This document shows, piece by piece, positions 40,971-49,501 of a DNA stretch of 64,000 nucleotides. Both the position numbers and the translations under genes were made by a program. The notes below the pieces were generated by a model that was given only the letters and a program-made list of their open reading frames with translations, made no database searches and was not told the origin of the DNA. This stretch comes from JAYWXI01 sp036016955 (GTDB lineage: Bacteria; Bacteroidota; Bacteroidia; Flavobacteriales; Weeksellaceae): contig NZ_JAYWXI010000011.1 in NCBI RefSeq assembly GCF_036016955.1, positions 1 through 64,000 on the forward strand. Reading direction: 5' to 3'. Within the stretch, counting starts at the first letter, position 1, and the number at the start of each line of letters is the position of its first letter.

Positions 40971-43127
40971 ATGACGTTAAGAGGAATCGGTTTCTTATTG
41001 GGGCTTTCGGTGGCATTTTTTCCGAATGCGCAAACCTTGAAGTCGCCTGATGGAAATTTTGAAATGGTTTTTCGGCTAAAGCAAGGAGTTCCTTATTATC
41101 ATTTGAGTTATCGGGGAGAAACGGTGGTGGAGGATTCCCGTTTGGGGCTTCGTCTCCTTCGCGACGGGGCAATTCAGTTTGCTTCGGAGATTGATTTGAA
41201 GAAGGTGGAAGGTAAAGATTTGGCCTCGGGGTTTGTAAAGATTAAGGAAGAGTATTCGTCTAAAAATGAAACTTGGCAGCCGGTTTTGGGCGAAAAAAAG
41301 TCTTATTTGAACCATTATAACGAATTGGCGGTTACTTTGGAGCAGCCCAAAAATCAGAGGCATATTGTGGTTAAGTTTCGATTGTTTGACGATGGTTTGG
41401 GATTTCGTTACGAGTTTCCTCAGCAGCCAAATCTTAACTATTTTGTGATTCAGGAGGAAGATACGGAAATTGATTTACCTTGGGATGCAAAGGCTTGGTG
41501 GATTGCGGCGGATTACGATACACAGGAATATCAACCTCAGACGTCGTTGTTGTCTCAGGTTCCTTCGCTTTGGCCGACTTCTTTTGACGGGAATGCTTCG
41601 CAGACTTTGGTGGAGAATGCAGTTCAGACTCCTTTGATGTTGAAGAAAGAGGGGGCTCGGCCGGTTTATATCAATTTGGGTGAGGCTGCGGTGATTGATT
41701 ATGCGGCCTCTCATTTGGAACTCGACGCCCGTGAATATAAGTTTAAAACCCATCTTACGCCTGACGGTCAAGGGGCGAAAGGGTATATCCAAACGCCTGC
41801 GGTTTCGCCATGGCGAACCATTATCGTTTCCGATAAAGCCGAAGAGGTATTGGCTTCCAAGATGCTTTTCAACCTTAACGAGCCTACGAAGTATGAGGAC
41901 ACTTCTTACATCAAGCCTACGAAGTATATGGGCGTTTGGTGGGAGATGATTATCGGAAAATCGCAGTGGGCTTATTCCACAGCGAATAACGTGCATATCG
42001 GCAAGACGGATTTTAGTCTTTTGACGCCTAATGGTAAACACGGTGCCAATAATGAGAAGGTGAAGCGTTACATCGACTTTGCTTCCGAACACGGTTTTGA
42101 TGCTTTGCTTATTGAGGGATGGAATATTGGTTGGGAAGATTGGTTTGGGCATTCTAAGGAATTTGTGTTTGATTTCGTTACGCCTTACCCTGATTTTGAC
42201 ATTGAAATGCTTAATCGCTATGCCCATGACAAAGGCCTTAAATTGATGATGCACCACGAGACTTCGGGATCGGCGACCAATTACGAGCGCTGGGCGGACG
42301 AGGCTTTTCGATTGATGAACCGCTACGGATACCCTTCGGTTAAGACGGGGTATGTGGGCAATATTATTCCTCGGGGCGAGCATCATTATTCACAGTGGAT
42401 GAACAATCATTACATCCGTATGGCTGAAAAAGCGCATCAGTATAGGGTTATGGTTAACTCTCACGAGTCGGTTCGTCCGTCGGGGCAGAGCCGTACTTAC
42501 CCGAACTGGATTGCGGCGGAAGCGGCTCGGGGGACGGAATTTGAGGCGATGGGAGGCAATCGTCCGGATCATCAGACCATTTTGCCATTTACCCGTTATA
42601 TGGGCGGGCCTATGGATTTCACTCCGGGGATTTTCCAGACGCGTTTGGACTATTATTTTCCGGGGGATACCCGATTTGTTAAAAGCACTATTGCCAAACA
42701 ATTGGCACTTTATGTGGTGATGTATTCGCCCTTGCAGATGGCGGCGGATTTGCCTGAGAATTATGCGAAGCATTTGGATGCGTTTCAGTTTATTAAGGAT
42801 GTGGCTTTGGATTGGGACGATACGGTGATTTTGGCGGCAGAACCTGGCGATTACATTCATACGGCTCGCAAGACGAAAGGGAAAGACGAGTGGTTTGTAG
42901 GAGGAATTACGGATGAGAATGCCCGAGAGTATACGGTTGATTTTTCTTTTCTTCCTAAGGGCAAGCGCTATGAGGCTACGATTTATGCGGATGGTCCGGG
43001 GGCGGATTACATTACCAACCCTCAATCCTATAAGATTACCAAGCGTACGGTTACTTCTGCGACGAAGTTGCCGATGAAGCTGGCGAGAAGTGGTGGCTAT
43101 GCGATTTCGCTCAGGTCTCGGCCGTAA
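40971..43127 (+). CDS. Glycoside hydrolase family 97 alpha-glucosidase (SusB-like)
   Basis: A 718-residue secreted enzyme (signal MTLRGIGFLLGLSVAFFPNA). An N-terminal beta-super-sandwich is followed by a TIM barrel and a C-terminal beta-sandwich. The three carboxylates of the inverting alpha-glucosidase type are present: Glu430 in H-H-E-T-S, Glu499 in N-S-H-E-S and Glu523 in R-G-T-E-F-E. Their spacing (69 and 24) is the same as E439, E508 and E532 in Bacteroides SusB/BtGH97a. The retaining GH97 branch would need an Asp nucleophile in place of the first base. It hydrolyses alpha-glucans or maltooligosaccharides to beta-glucose in the periplasm. Confidence 0.95.
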   Translation: MTLRGIGFLLGLSVAFFPNAQTLKSPDGNFEMVFRLKQGVPYYHLSYRGETVVEDSRLGLRLLRDGAIQFASEIDLKKVEGKDLASGFVKIKEEYSSKNETWQPVLGEKKSYLNHYNELAVTLEQPKNQRHIVVKFRLFDDGLGFRYEFPQQPNLNYFVIQEEDTEIDLPWDAKAWWIAADYDTQEYQPQTSLLSQVPSLWPTSFDGNASQTLVENAVQTPLMLKKEGARPVYINLGEAAVIDYAASHLELDAREYKFKTHLTPDGQGAKGYIQTPAVSPWRTIIVSDKAEEVLASKMLFNLNEPTKYEDTSYIKPTKYMGVWWEMIIGKSQWAYSTANNVHIGKTDFSLLTPNGKHGANNEKVKRYIDFASEHGFDALLIEGWNIGWEDWFGHSKEFVFDFVTPYPDFDIEMLNRYAHDKGLKLMMHHETSGSATNYERWADEAFRLMNRYGYPSVKTGYVGNIIPRGEHHYSQWMNNHYIRMAEKAHQYRVMVNSHESVRPSGQSRTYPNWIAAEAARGTEFEAMGGNRPDHQTILPFTRYMGGPMDFTPGIFQTRLDYYFPGDTRFVKSTIAKQLALYVVMYSPLQMAADLPENYAKHLDAFQFIKDVALDWDDTVILAAEPGDYIHTARKTKGKDEWFVGGITDENAREYTVDFSFLPKGKRYEATIYADGPGADYITNPQSYKITKRTVTSATKLPMKLARSGGYAISLRSRP

Positions 43128-43144
43128 TTTTTAAATGGTTTTTT

Positions 43145-43177
43145 AATCCCGGAACGTTGGTTGCCGGGATTTTTTTA
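43145..43177 (+). terminator. Terminator of the alpha-glucan locus
   Basis: Perfect 8-bp stem (43145-43152 with 43164-43171) followed by a T7 run. Confidence 0.9.
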
Positions 43178-43278
43178 TGGTTCGAAAGAAAACTGTGGGA
43201 CGAATTTCCGAGAAGGGGATTTCAATTTTGTTAAGGTAAATTAATTTTGTTGAGAGAGGTTAACTCTTTAAAATTCCT

Positions 43279-43286
43279 TACCTTTG
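43279..43286 (+). promoter_or_regulatory. Bacteroidota -7 element (TACCTTTG) for pnp
   Basis: TACCTTTG fits TAnnTTTG, 70 nt upstream of the pnp ATG. TTTGTTG at 43246-43252 is a possible, slightly distant -33 partner. The 70-nt leader could carry the autoregulatory site known for pnp elsewhere. Confidence 0.55.
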
Positions 43287-43356
43287 CCCTTGAGAACTTA
43301 AATAGAGTTTAAATGATAACCGCGCTCAATACGGGGCGCACAGAAGATTAATTTTT

Positions 43357-45525
43357 ATGAGTAACAAACCTCAGGCAATTAGAGAGACCATCGTAATGAA
43401 CGATGGCAAAGAAATTACGATAGAGACGGGATTGTTAGCCAAGCAGGCGGACGGTTCGGTGGTGGTGAAGTGTGGCGGCACCATGCTTTTGGCAACGGTG
43501 GTTGCGGCTAAGGAGGCCAACCCGGGGGTGGATTTCCTTCCGCTTACGGTGGATTACCGCGAAAAATTTGCGGGTGCGGGGCGTATCCCTGGAAACTTTT
43601 TCCGTAGAGAGACCAAGCCTTCCGATGAAGAAGTTCTTACCATGCGATTGGTGGATCGTGTGATGCGTCCTTTGTTTCCGGACGATTTTCATGCGGAGGT
43701 TCAGGTGATGATTTCCGAAATTTCCTACGATGGAGGAGTGATGCCGGATTCGTTGGCTGGTTTGGCGGCTTCGGCGGCTGTGGCGGTAACGGATATTCCT
43801 TTTAACGGGCCTTTTTCCGAAGTGCGGGTTATTAAGAAAGACGGCGTGCTTTCGGTGAATCCGAGCTGGGAAACCCTTAACAGCGGTGTGGAATTAGACA
43901 TTATGGTTGGGGCAACCAAGGATTCCATCGTTATGGTCGAGGGTGAGATGGACGAGGTGACCGAAAGAGAGATGATTGAGGCTATTCAGTTTGCTCACGA
44001 GGAGATTAGAAAACAAATCGAGGCGCAGGAACGATTGGCTTCCAAGGTGGAAAAAGCAGCGGTGAAACGGACGTATTGTCACGAAACCCATGATGAAGAT
44101 TTGAAGAAAGAAGTTTGGGACTATGCTTTCCAAAAGTATTACGATATTGCTAAGACACCATCGGCGAAGCATGAACGGAGCGAGGCTTTCGATGCGGTTG
44201 TAGCAGAGTTTCTTACGCGTTATACAGAGGAAGAATTAGCCGAGAAAGAAGCTTTGGCTAAAGTTTACTTCCATGAGGTTCAGAAAGAGGCGGTTCGCCA
44301 GTTGATTCTTAACGAGAATATTCGTTTGGACGGGCGTAACAATACGCAAATCCGTCCGATTTGGTGCGAGGTGGATTACCTTCCGGCGGCTCATGGTTCG
44401 GCGGTATTTACCCGTGGGGAGACTCAGTCGCTTACAACGGTTACGTTAGGCTCTTTGATGGATGCCAATCGTATTGACAGCGTTATTTCTCAGCACGACG
44501 AACGTTTCTTCTTGCATTATAACTTTCCTCCGTTTTCCACTGGGGAAGCGCGTCCGCTGAGAGGAACGTCGAGAAGGGAAATCGGGCACGGTAATTTGGC
44601 GCAAAGAGCTCTTAAAGTGATGATTCCTCAGGAGAACCCTTACACGATTCGTGTGGTTTCTGATATTTTGGAGTCGAATGGTTCGTCGTCTATGGCAACG
44701 GTTTGTGCGGGGACATTGGCTTTGATGGATGCGGGAGTGCAGATGAGAAAACCGGTTTCTGGGATCGCCATGGGCTTGATTACGGATAAGGCGTCGGGCA
44801 AGTGGACGGTTCTTTCCGATATTTTGGGCGATGAAGACCACTTGGGTGATATGGACTTTAAGGTAACCGGAACCGATAAGGGGATTACGGCTTGTCAGAT
44901 GGACATCAAGATCCAAGGGCTTAGCATGGATATTCTGGAAAAAGCGTTGATGCAGGCTAAGGAAGGCCGTTTGCACATTCTTGGCGAGATGCTTAAAACG
45001 TTGGATAAACCTAACGCGGACGTTAAACCTCATGCTCCAAAAATGGTGATGATGGAAATTCCTAAGGAATTCATCGGTGCGGTTATTGGCCCTCAGGGTA
45101 AAATCATCCAACAGATGCAGAAAGATACCGATACGGTGATTACCATCGAAGAGAAAGGTGAAATCGGTTACATTGAGATTTCCGGAAGGGATCGGGACAA
45201 AATCAATCAGGCAATTACGAAAATCAACGAAATTGCTTTCGTACCGGTCTTGGGAGAGGTGTATAAAGGCAAAGTAGTTAAGGTAATGGACTTTGGAGCG
45301 TTTATCGAACTTTCCAAGGGAACGGACGGTTTGCTTCACATCTCCGAAATCGATTGGAAGCGTTTGGACAAAGTACCTTACAGCGAGGGCGATATCGTGG
45401 AAGTGAAATTTATGGGGTACGACAACCGTAAGAAAATGCGCTTATCCAGAAAGGTTCTTCTTCCAAAGCCTGAACGTAAGGCAAAGGAAGGCGAGGGTAG
45501 ACCTTCACCTGAACAAGAAAATTAA
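43357..45525 (+). CDS. pnp: Polyribonucleotide nucleotidyltransferase (PNPase)
   Basis: A 722-residue phosphorolytic 3'-to-5' exoribonuclease, trimeric core of RNA decay. Order: first RNase PH domain (G-G-T-M-L-L-A-T-V, R-I-P-G-N-F-F-R-R-E), all-helical linker, second RNase PH domain with the catalytic region (A-H-G-S-A-V-F-T-R-G-E-T-Q, F-P-P-F-S-T-G-E, R-R-E-I-G-H-G-N-L-A-Q-R-A, V-V-S-D-I-L-E-S-N-G-S-S-S-M-A-T), then KH (E-F-I-G-A-V-I-G-P-Q-G-K) and S1 (G-K-V-V-K-V-M-D-F-G-A-F). Complete. Confidence 0.99.
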   Translation: MSNKPQAIRETIVMNDGKEITIETGLLAKQADGSVVVKCGGTMLLATVVAAKEANPGVDFLPLTVDYREKFAGAGRIPGNFFRRETKPSDEEVLTMRLVDRVMRPLFPDDFHAEVQVMISEISYDGGVMPDSLAGLAASAAVAVTDIPFNGPFSEVRVIKKDGVLSVNPSWETLNSGVELDIMVGATKDSIVMVEGEMDEVTEREMIEAIQFAHEEIRKQIEAQERLASKVEKAAVKRTYCHETHDEDLKKEVWDYAFQKYYDIAKTPSAKHERSEAFDAVVAEFLTRYTEEELAEKEALAKVYFHEVQKEAVRQLILNENIRLDGRNNTQIRPIWCEVDYLPAAHGSAVFTRGETQSLTTVTLGSLMDANRIDSVISQHDERFFLHYNFPPFSTGEARPLRGTSRREIGHGNLAQRALKVMIPQENPYTIRVVSDILESNGSSSMATVCAGTLALMDAGVQMRKPVSGIAMGLITDKASGKWTVLSDILGDEDHLGDMDFKVTGTDKGITACQMDIKIQGLSMDILEKALMQAKEGRLHILGEMLKTLDKPNADVKPHAPKMVMMEIPKEFIGAVIGPQGKIIQQMQKDTDTVITIEEKGEIGYIEISGRDRDKINQAITKINEIAFVPVLGEVYKGKVVKVMDFGAFIELSKGTDGLLHISEIDWKRLDKVPYSEGDIVEVKFMGYDNRKKMRLSRKVLLPKPERKAKEGEGRPSPEQEN

Positions 45526-45550
45526 ATTTTTGGTACAGATAAAATTTTAT

Positions 45551-45582
45551 AAGCCGTCGGAGGACTCCGGCGGCTTTTTTAT
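45551..45582 (+). terminator. Terminator after pnp
   Basis: Twelve-base stem with one mismatch (45551-45562 with 45565-45576) and T-rich tail. Confidence 0.9.
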
Positions 45583-45618
45583 TTTTTTTGATTTACGTTT
45601 GCGATGGCGGCTTGTAGC

Positions 45619-46155
45619 TTATTTGTATGCTTTTAAGGTATCGAAATAGGCTTTATTTTCTTTATTCGGATTGACTTCGACAAGTAATTCTAAAATAAGA
45701 GTATAGAGCTCTTTTTGTTTTTCATTTGCAGAATGCCTCGGGTTTATTTCAATGATTTTATTTTGGCTGTCAATGATTAAAAAATTAGTCCATAAGCTGT
45801 CGTTGGGAGGAGATGGGAGTGCTTTAAAATCGTCTTGATTGAAACGGGCTAATAGGCTTTTTACTTTATGAATTTGGTGATCGTCAAGATTAGCTTTAAA
45901 AGGCTTTAGCTTATGTTCCTGATGGCTCTTTTGGGTTTCATTTGTTGTTATGGGAGGGGGAGGTGCTTCGTTGGTCGGGCTGAAAAAAAGAATGTATTTT
46001 TCGGATAAATTAAGTAAGGTTTCCGAAGGAGAGTGGTTGGTGGGGTAGAAGCCGATTCGTAGAAGGGTAAATTCTTCAATGGTTGCCTGAGGGGCAGGGT
46101 GGCACGAAATGACTGCGAAAAAAGCGGAAAAAATAAAGTTTAGTATTGTTTTCAT
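45619..46155 (-). CDS. Hypothetical lipoprotein
   Basis: A 178-residue protein with signal MKTILNFIFSAFFAVISC (Cys18). The mature part has an N-terminal beta-like stretch (I-E-E-F-T-L-L-R-I-G-F-Y), a Pro/Thr-rich loop (residues about 63-75) and two helical segments. The motif N-F-L-I-I-D-S-Q-N-K-I-I-E-I-N-P suggests a small mixed alpha/beta fold. I do not recognise a family. Convergent with pnp; no partner gene. Confidence 0.6.
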   Translation of the reverse strand: MKTILNFIFSAFFAVISCHPAPQATIEEFTLLRIGFYPTNHSPSETLLNLSEKYILFFSPTNEAPPPPITTNETQKSHQEHKLKPFKANLDDHQIHKVKSLLARFNQDDFKALPSPPNDSLWTNFLIIDSQNKIIEINPRHSANEKQKELYTLILELLVEVNPNKENKAYFDTLKAYK

Positions 46156-46279
46156 ACAATTAAAAACGATGAGGCTGAAATCTTCTTCATTAAGAGATTG
46201 TTTTATTGTTTATTTTGCTTGTAATCAGTAAGTTGTGTTTGTTTTAGGAATTAAATTAGGCGTTGCATTGTTAATAGTA

Positions 46280-46396
46280 TTAACTTTTTTAGTTATTTTT
46301 TTAACGTTTTTTAACAATGTTTGAGAACCTCCCTATTCATGGTCGTTTCAATAAAATGTTAACTTTTATTTTGGTTTTATTTAACGTATTTTAACA
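46280..46396 (+). repeat. Duplicated TTAAC-rich element upstream of the rlpA-like promoter
   Basis: Six TTAAC words start at 46280, 46301, 46311, 46359, 46381 and 46391. They form two copies of the same pattern (offsets 0, 21, 31 and 0, 22, 32), each reading TTAACTTTT, a T-rich spacer, then TTTAACGT and TTTTAACA. The copies are 79-80 bp apart and the second ends 8 bp before the -33 box. The rest of the 309-bp gap (46156-46464) is AT-rich with no gene. Confidence 0.6.
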
Positions 46397-46403
46397 GATT
46401 GAG

Positions 46404-46434
46404 TTTGCTCGGTTTTAAACTGATTTTACCTTTG
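46404..46434 (+). promoter_or_regulatory. Canonical Bacteroidota promoter of the rlpA-like gene
   Basis: TTTG at 46404-46407 and TACCTTTG at 46427-46434, spaced by exactly 19 nt, match the TTTG-N19-TAnnTTTG consensus. It excludes the in-frame ATG at 46399 as a start. Confidence 0.85.
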
Positions 46435-46464
46435 CCCCCGTCAAACCAAAAAAATAAATTCAAA

Positions 46465-46842
46465 ATGATGAAAAGAACCATTCTCGTAATCATAATGATT
46501 ATTTCAACTTTTGGCTTTTATTCGTTCAAAGATGGTGCCAAAAATGATGAGGTGAAAACAAGCTATGCGTCGTACTATCACGACAAATTTAATGGTAGAA
46601 AAACCGCCAGCGGAGAAGTTTTTCATAACAGCAAATTAACGGCGGCTCACCGTACGCTTCCATTCGGAACAAAGGTGAAGGTTACCAACTTGAGAAACGG
46701 AGAAAGTGTGATTGTTACGATCAATGACCGAGGGCCGTTCCACTCTTCCAGAGCGTTGGACTTGTCTAAGGCGGCTTTTGATGAAATCGGCAATCTTAGC
46801 CGTGGAACGATGCCGATTGAGTATCAAATTGTAGAAGATTAA
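46465..46842 (+). CDS. RlpA-like double-psi beta-barrel protein
   Basis: A 125-residue exported protein (signal within MMKRTILVIIMIISTFGFYS; start at 46465 or 46468). The mature part is a double-psi beta-barrel: A-S-Y-Y-H-D-K-F-N-G-R-K-T-A-S-G-E, A-A-H-R-T-L-P-F-G-T-K-V-K-V-T-N, V-T-I-N-D-R-G-P-F and R-A-L-D-L-S-K-A-A-F. This corresponds to the RlpA core, which in Pseudomonas cleaves naked glycan strands. It lacks the SPOR domain that targets long RlpA proteins to the division septum, so its localisation cue is unknown. Own promoter and terminator; the upstream duplicated element suggests regulation. Confidence 0.9.
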   Translation: MMKRTILVIIMIISTFGFYSFKDGAKNDEVKTSYASYYHDKFNGRKTASGEVFHNSKLTAAHRTLPFGTKVKVTNLRNGESVIVTINDRGPFHSSRALDLSKAAFDEIGNLSRGTMPIEYQIVED

Positions 46843-46860
46843 GAAAAAATCAAATGTTTC

Positions 46861-46894
46861 AAAAAAGGCGGTCTCGAAAGAGACCGCCTTTTTT
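46861..46894. terminator. Bidirectional terminator
   Basis: Perfect 15-bp stem (46861-46875 with 46880-46894) with a GAAA tetraloop, flanked by A and T tracts, between convergent rlpA-like and xth genes. Confidence 0.95.
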
Positions 46895-46902
46895 GGTTTA
46901 AT

Positions 46903-47664
46903 TTAGCTTAGTTCGACGAGTACGGGGCAATGGTCGGAATGGACGGCTTCTTTCAGAATGGCCGCTCTTTTGAGGTTTCCGGCTAAAGCCTCGGAAACGA
47001 AATTGTAATCCAAACGCCAGCCCTTGTTTCGGGCTCGGGAGTTTTGGCGATAGCTCCACCAGGAGTACTGTTCGGGTTGGTCATTGAAGAAGCGAAAGCT
47101 GTCGATAAGGCCGCATTCTTCGATGAATTGACTCATCCATTCTCGTTCCATGGGGAGAAACCCCGAAACGTTTTTTAGCCCTTCGGGATTGTGGATGTCG
47201 ATGGCTTTGTGGCAAATGTTGAAATCGCCGCAAATAATCAATTTAGGGGTGCTTTTCTTTAGGTTTTTTACATACTTTAAGAAATCGTGGCAGAATTGCA
47301 TTTTGAAGTCAAGACGTTCGATGTTGGAGGCGGAAGGCACATAGACGGAAAGGACGGAAAATTCTTCGAAATCGGCTTGGATGATACGTCCTTCGTTATC
47401 GTAGGCTTCGATGCCGCAACCGTAGATGATTTGCTTCGGCGGTTGTTTTGAGGCGATGCCCACTCCGCTATACCCTTTCCTTACGGCGGAATGCCAATAA
47501 CTGTGATAGCCTAATTTTTCGAGGCTTTCGATGTCGATTTGGTCGTTGCCGGCCTTGCTTTCCTGAATGCAAAGCACATCGGGATCGGCGACTTTTAGCC
47601 AGCCGAGAAAGTCTTTTGTAAAGGCGGCACGAATGCCGTTGACGTTGTAGCTAATGATTTTCAT
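46903..47664 (-). CDS. xth: Exodeoxyribonuclease III / AP endonuclease
   Basis: A 253-residue base-excision-repair enzyme. Motifs of the ExoIII/APE1 group: Y-N-V-N-G-I-R-A-A, L-C-I-Q-E-S-K-A (metal Glu), Y-H-S-Y-W-H-S-A-V-R-K-G-Y-S-G-V-G, I-C-G-D-F-N-I-C-H (catalytic Asp/Asn), W-W-S-Y-R, W-R-L-D-Y-N and S-D-H-C-P-V (catalytic His). Complete and cytoplasmic. Note that it is from the same superfamily as the broken gene at 23.2-24.0 kb but from a different branch. Confidence 0.95.
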   Translation of the reverse strand: MKIISYNVNGIRAAFTKDFLGWLKVADPDVLCIQESKAGNDQIDIESLEKLGYHSYWHSAVRKGYSGVGIASKQPPKQIIYGCGIEAYDNEGRIIQADFEEFSVLSVYVPSASNIERLDFKMQFCHDFLKYVKNLKKSTPKLIICGDFNICHKAIDIHNPEGLKNVSGFLPMEREWMSQFIEECGLIDSFRFFNDQPEQYSWWSYRQNSRARNKGWRLDYNFVSEALAGNLKRAAILKEAVHSDHCPVLVELS

Positions 47665-47740
47665 GTTCCAAAAATAGGGAATATTCGGGGGAGTAACGAT
47701 AGAAAATTGGTATTGGAACGATAGGGGAGTGTTGGTGCTA

Positions 47741-47771
47741 AAAAAGCGGGAGCGGCAAAAGCCGCTCCCGC
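47741..47771 (-). terminator. Terminator after porX
   Basis: Perfect 11-bp GC-rich stem (47746-47756 with 47761-47771) with a 4-nt loop; on the minus strand it is followed by a T run (47741-47745). Confidence 0.9.
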
Positions 47772-47805
47772 CCTATAGAAAACATTAATTCTCTCCGAGA
47801 AGGTT

Positions 47806-49350
47806 TTATTTGGGCTCCAGCAAACTAAAAGGAATGATGCATTCCTCCAAAGAAATACCGCCGTGTTGGTAGGTGTCTTTGTAATAGTTGACGAAATGAT
47901 TGTAGTTCTTGGGATAAGCCAAAAAAGTATTATTCTTTGCAAAAATGTACTTCGAACTCAGATTGCCTTTGGGCAGGAACAATTTTTCCGGGTTGGAAAT
48001 ATCCCATACGTCGCTTTTTTCGTACGTGAGGCTTCGTCCGGTTTTGTAACGGATATTGGTAGAGGTTTCTCTATCGCCCACAACTTTGCTTGGTTTTTTT
48101 ACGTAAATCATTCCGTGGTCCGTAGTGATGGCCAGGCGGAAACCGTTTTCGGCGGCCAGTTTGATGATTTTCAGAAGGGATGAATTTTCAAACCAATTGT
48201 AAGTTAAGGAGCGGAACGTTTTATCGTCTCGTATCAGTTGGTCGACAATGGTATTGTCGGTTTTGGCGTGGGAAAGAATGTCGATAAAATTGTAAACAAT
48301 GACCAAAAGATCGTTGTTCTTGTGTTGGTTGAAGTCGTCCAGAACCTTCTTTTCAAAATCGGCATTCAGGATTTTCAGATATTTCATGGATTTGCTTCCC
48401 AACCCGAGACGTTTCATTTGGTCTTCCAAAAAATCGCGTTCGTATTCGTTTTTGTTGCCTTCTTCGTTGTCGTTAAACCATTTATCGGGAAAACGCTTTT
48501 CGATTTCCGAAGGCATGAGACCTGCAAAAAAGGCATTTCTTGCGTATTGGGTGGCTGTGGGAAGAATACTGTAATAATAATCTTCGGAGGTTTTGTTGTA
48601 AAACTTGGTGAAGAGGGGTTCGATTACTTTCCACTGGTCGTAGCGGAGGTTGTCCACCATGAGGAGGAGCACTTTGTTTTGTTCGACTTCGGGCTTAACC
48701 TTTTCTTTGAACAAGGTGTGGCTCATGATGGGTTTTTCGTTGGAATGCAGCCAGCCTTCGTAGTGGTTTTCAATGAATTTTGAAAAATGAATGTTGGCTT
48801 CTTCCTTTTGGGATTGCAATAGGTCGGTGAATTCATTATCGAAAACGCGATCGAATTTTATTTCCCAGTGAAGTATTTTTTTGTAATAATCGGCCCATTC
48901 CTGCCAAGTGCGGATATAGGAGAGTTCCATGCTTAGGTTTCGGAACTCTTGTTGGTATTCCAAAAGGGTTTTTTGTTCCACCAAATCGTCTTCTTGGAGG
49001 TTTTTTTTCAGAGAAAGCAGTATCTGATTGGGATTAACGGGCTTTAAAATATAATCGGCGATTTGGGAACCGATGGCCTGCTCCATGATGTGCTCTTCTT
49101 CGTTTTTGGTCACCATGACGATTTTGGTGGTGCTGTTTTTCTCCTTAATCATCGGGATGGCTTCAATGCCGGAAATGCCGGGCATGTTCTCGTCAAGAAG
49201 AACTAAGGCGAAGGGCTCTTGTTCCAAAAGTTCAAGGGCTTCGTTAACGTTGTTTACGGGAGTGATCTGGTAGCCTTTTTTTTCCAAAAAGACGATATGG
49301 GGTTTTAGTAAATCGACTTCGTCGTCAATCCATAGGATTTTTCCGGGCAT
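47806..49350 (-). CDS. porX: PorX, response regulator with PglZ domain, type IX secretion control
   Basis: A 514-residue protein. Residues 1-120 are a receiver domain (acidic pair D9-D10, phospho-acceptor Asp53 in L-L-D-E-N-M-P-G, V-M-V-T, Y-I-L-K-P-V-N-P). A three-helix linker leads to a PglZ/alkaline-phosphatase-superfamily domain (V-D-N-L-R-Y-D-Q-W, S-I-L-P-T-A-T-Q-Y-A-R, V-Y-N-F-I-D-I-L-S-H, I-T-T-D-H-G). This architecture is PorX, which with the histidine kinase PorY controls type IX secretion genes in Bacteroidota. No porY-like gene is in the window, as usual because the pair is often unlinked. Its presence implies a type IX system elsewhere. Confidence 0.96.
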   Translation of the reverse strand: MPGKILWIDDEVDLLKPHIVFLEKKGYQITPVNNVNEALELLEQEPFALVLLDENMPGISGIEAIPMIKEKNSTTKIVMVTKNEEEHIMEQAIGSQIADYILKPVNPNQILLSLKKNLQEDDLVEQKTLLEYQQEFRNLSMELSYIRTWQEWADYYKKILHWEIKFDRVFDNEFTDLLQSQKEEANIHFSKFIENHYEGWLHSNEKPIMSHTLFKEKVKPEVEQNKVLLLMVDNLRYDQWKVIEPLFTKFYNKTSEDYYYSILPTATQYARNAFFAGLMPSEIEKRFPDKWFNDNEEGNKNEYERDFLEDQMKRLGLGSKSMKYLKILNADFEKKVLDDFNQHKNNDLLVIVYNFIDILSHAKTDNTIVDQLIRDDKTFRSLTYNWFENSSLLKIIKLAAENGFRLAITTDHGMIYVKKPSKVVGDRETSTNIRYKTGRSLTYEKSDVWDISNPEKLFLPKGNLSSKYIFAKNNTFLAYPKNYNHFVNYYKDTYQHGGISLEECIIPFSLLEPK

Positions 49351-49463
49351 AGTTTCTAGGGTTTAATCATTGGAACAATGGCTTCAAAAATACGACCAAA
49401 GGGGCTTAGTTCAACTCATAAAAAACAATAATCTTACGTTAAAAATAGTTAAACGAATTTCCC

Positions 49464-49471
49464 TACCTTTG
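49464..49471 (+). promoter_or_regulatory. Bacteroidota -7 element (TACCTTTG) for the HD gene
   Basis: TACCTTTG fits TAnnTTTG and ends 30 nt before the ATG at 49502, so the earlier in-frame starts are not used. Confidence 0.65.
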
Positions 49472-49501
49472 ATGGCGGAATCCGCTAACAATCCGAATCA
49501 A

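Noticed and set aside
41475..42386. 303-codon minus-strand frame
   Set aside because: Antisense to GH97; basic, low-complexity translation.
44446..45339. 297-codon minus-strand frame
   Set aside because: Antisense to pnp; no features of a real protein.
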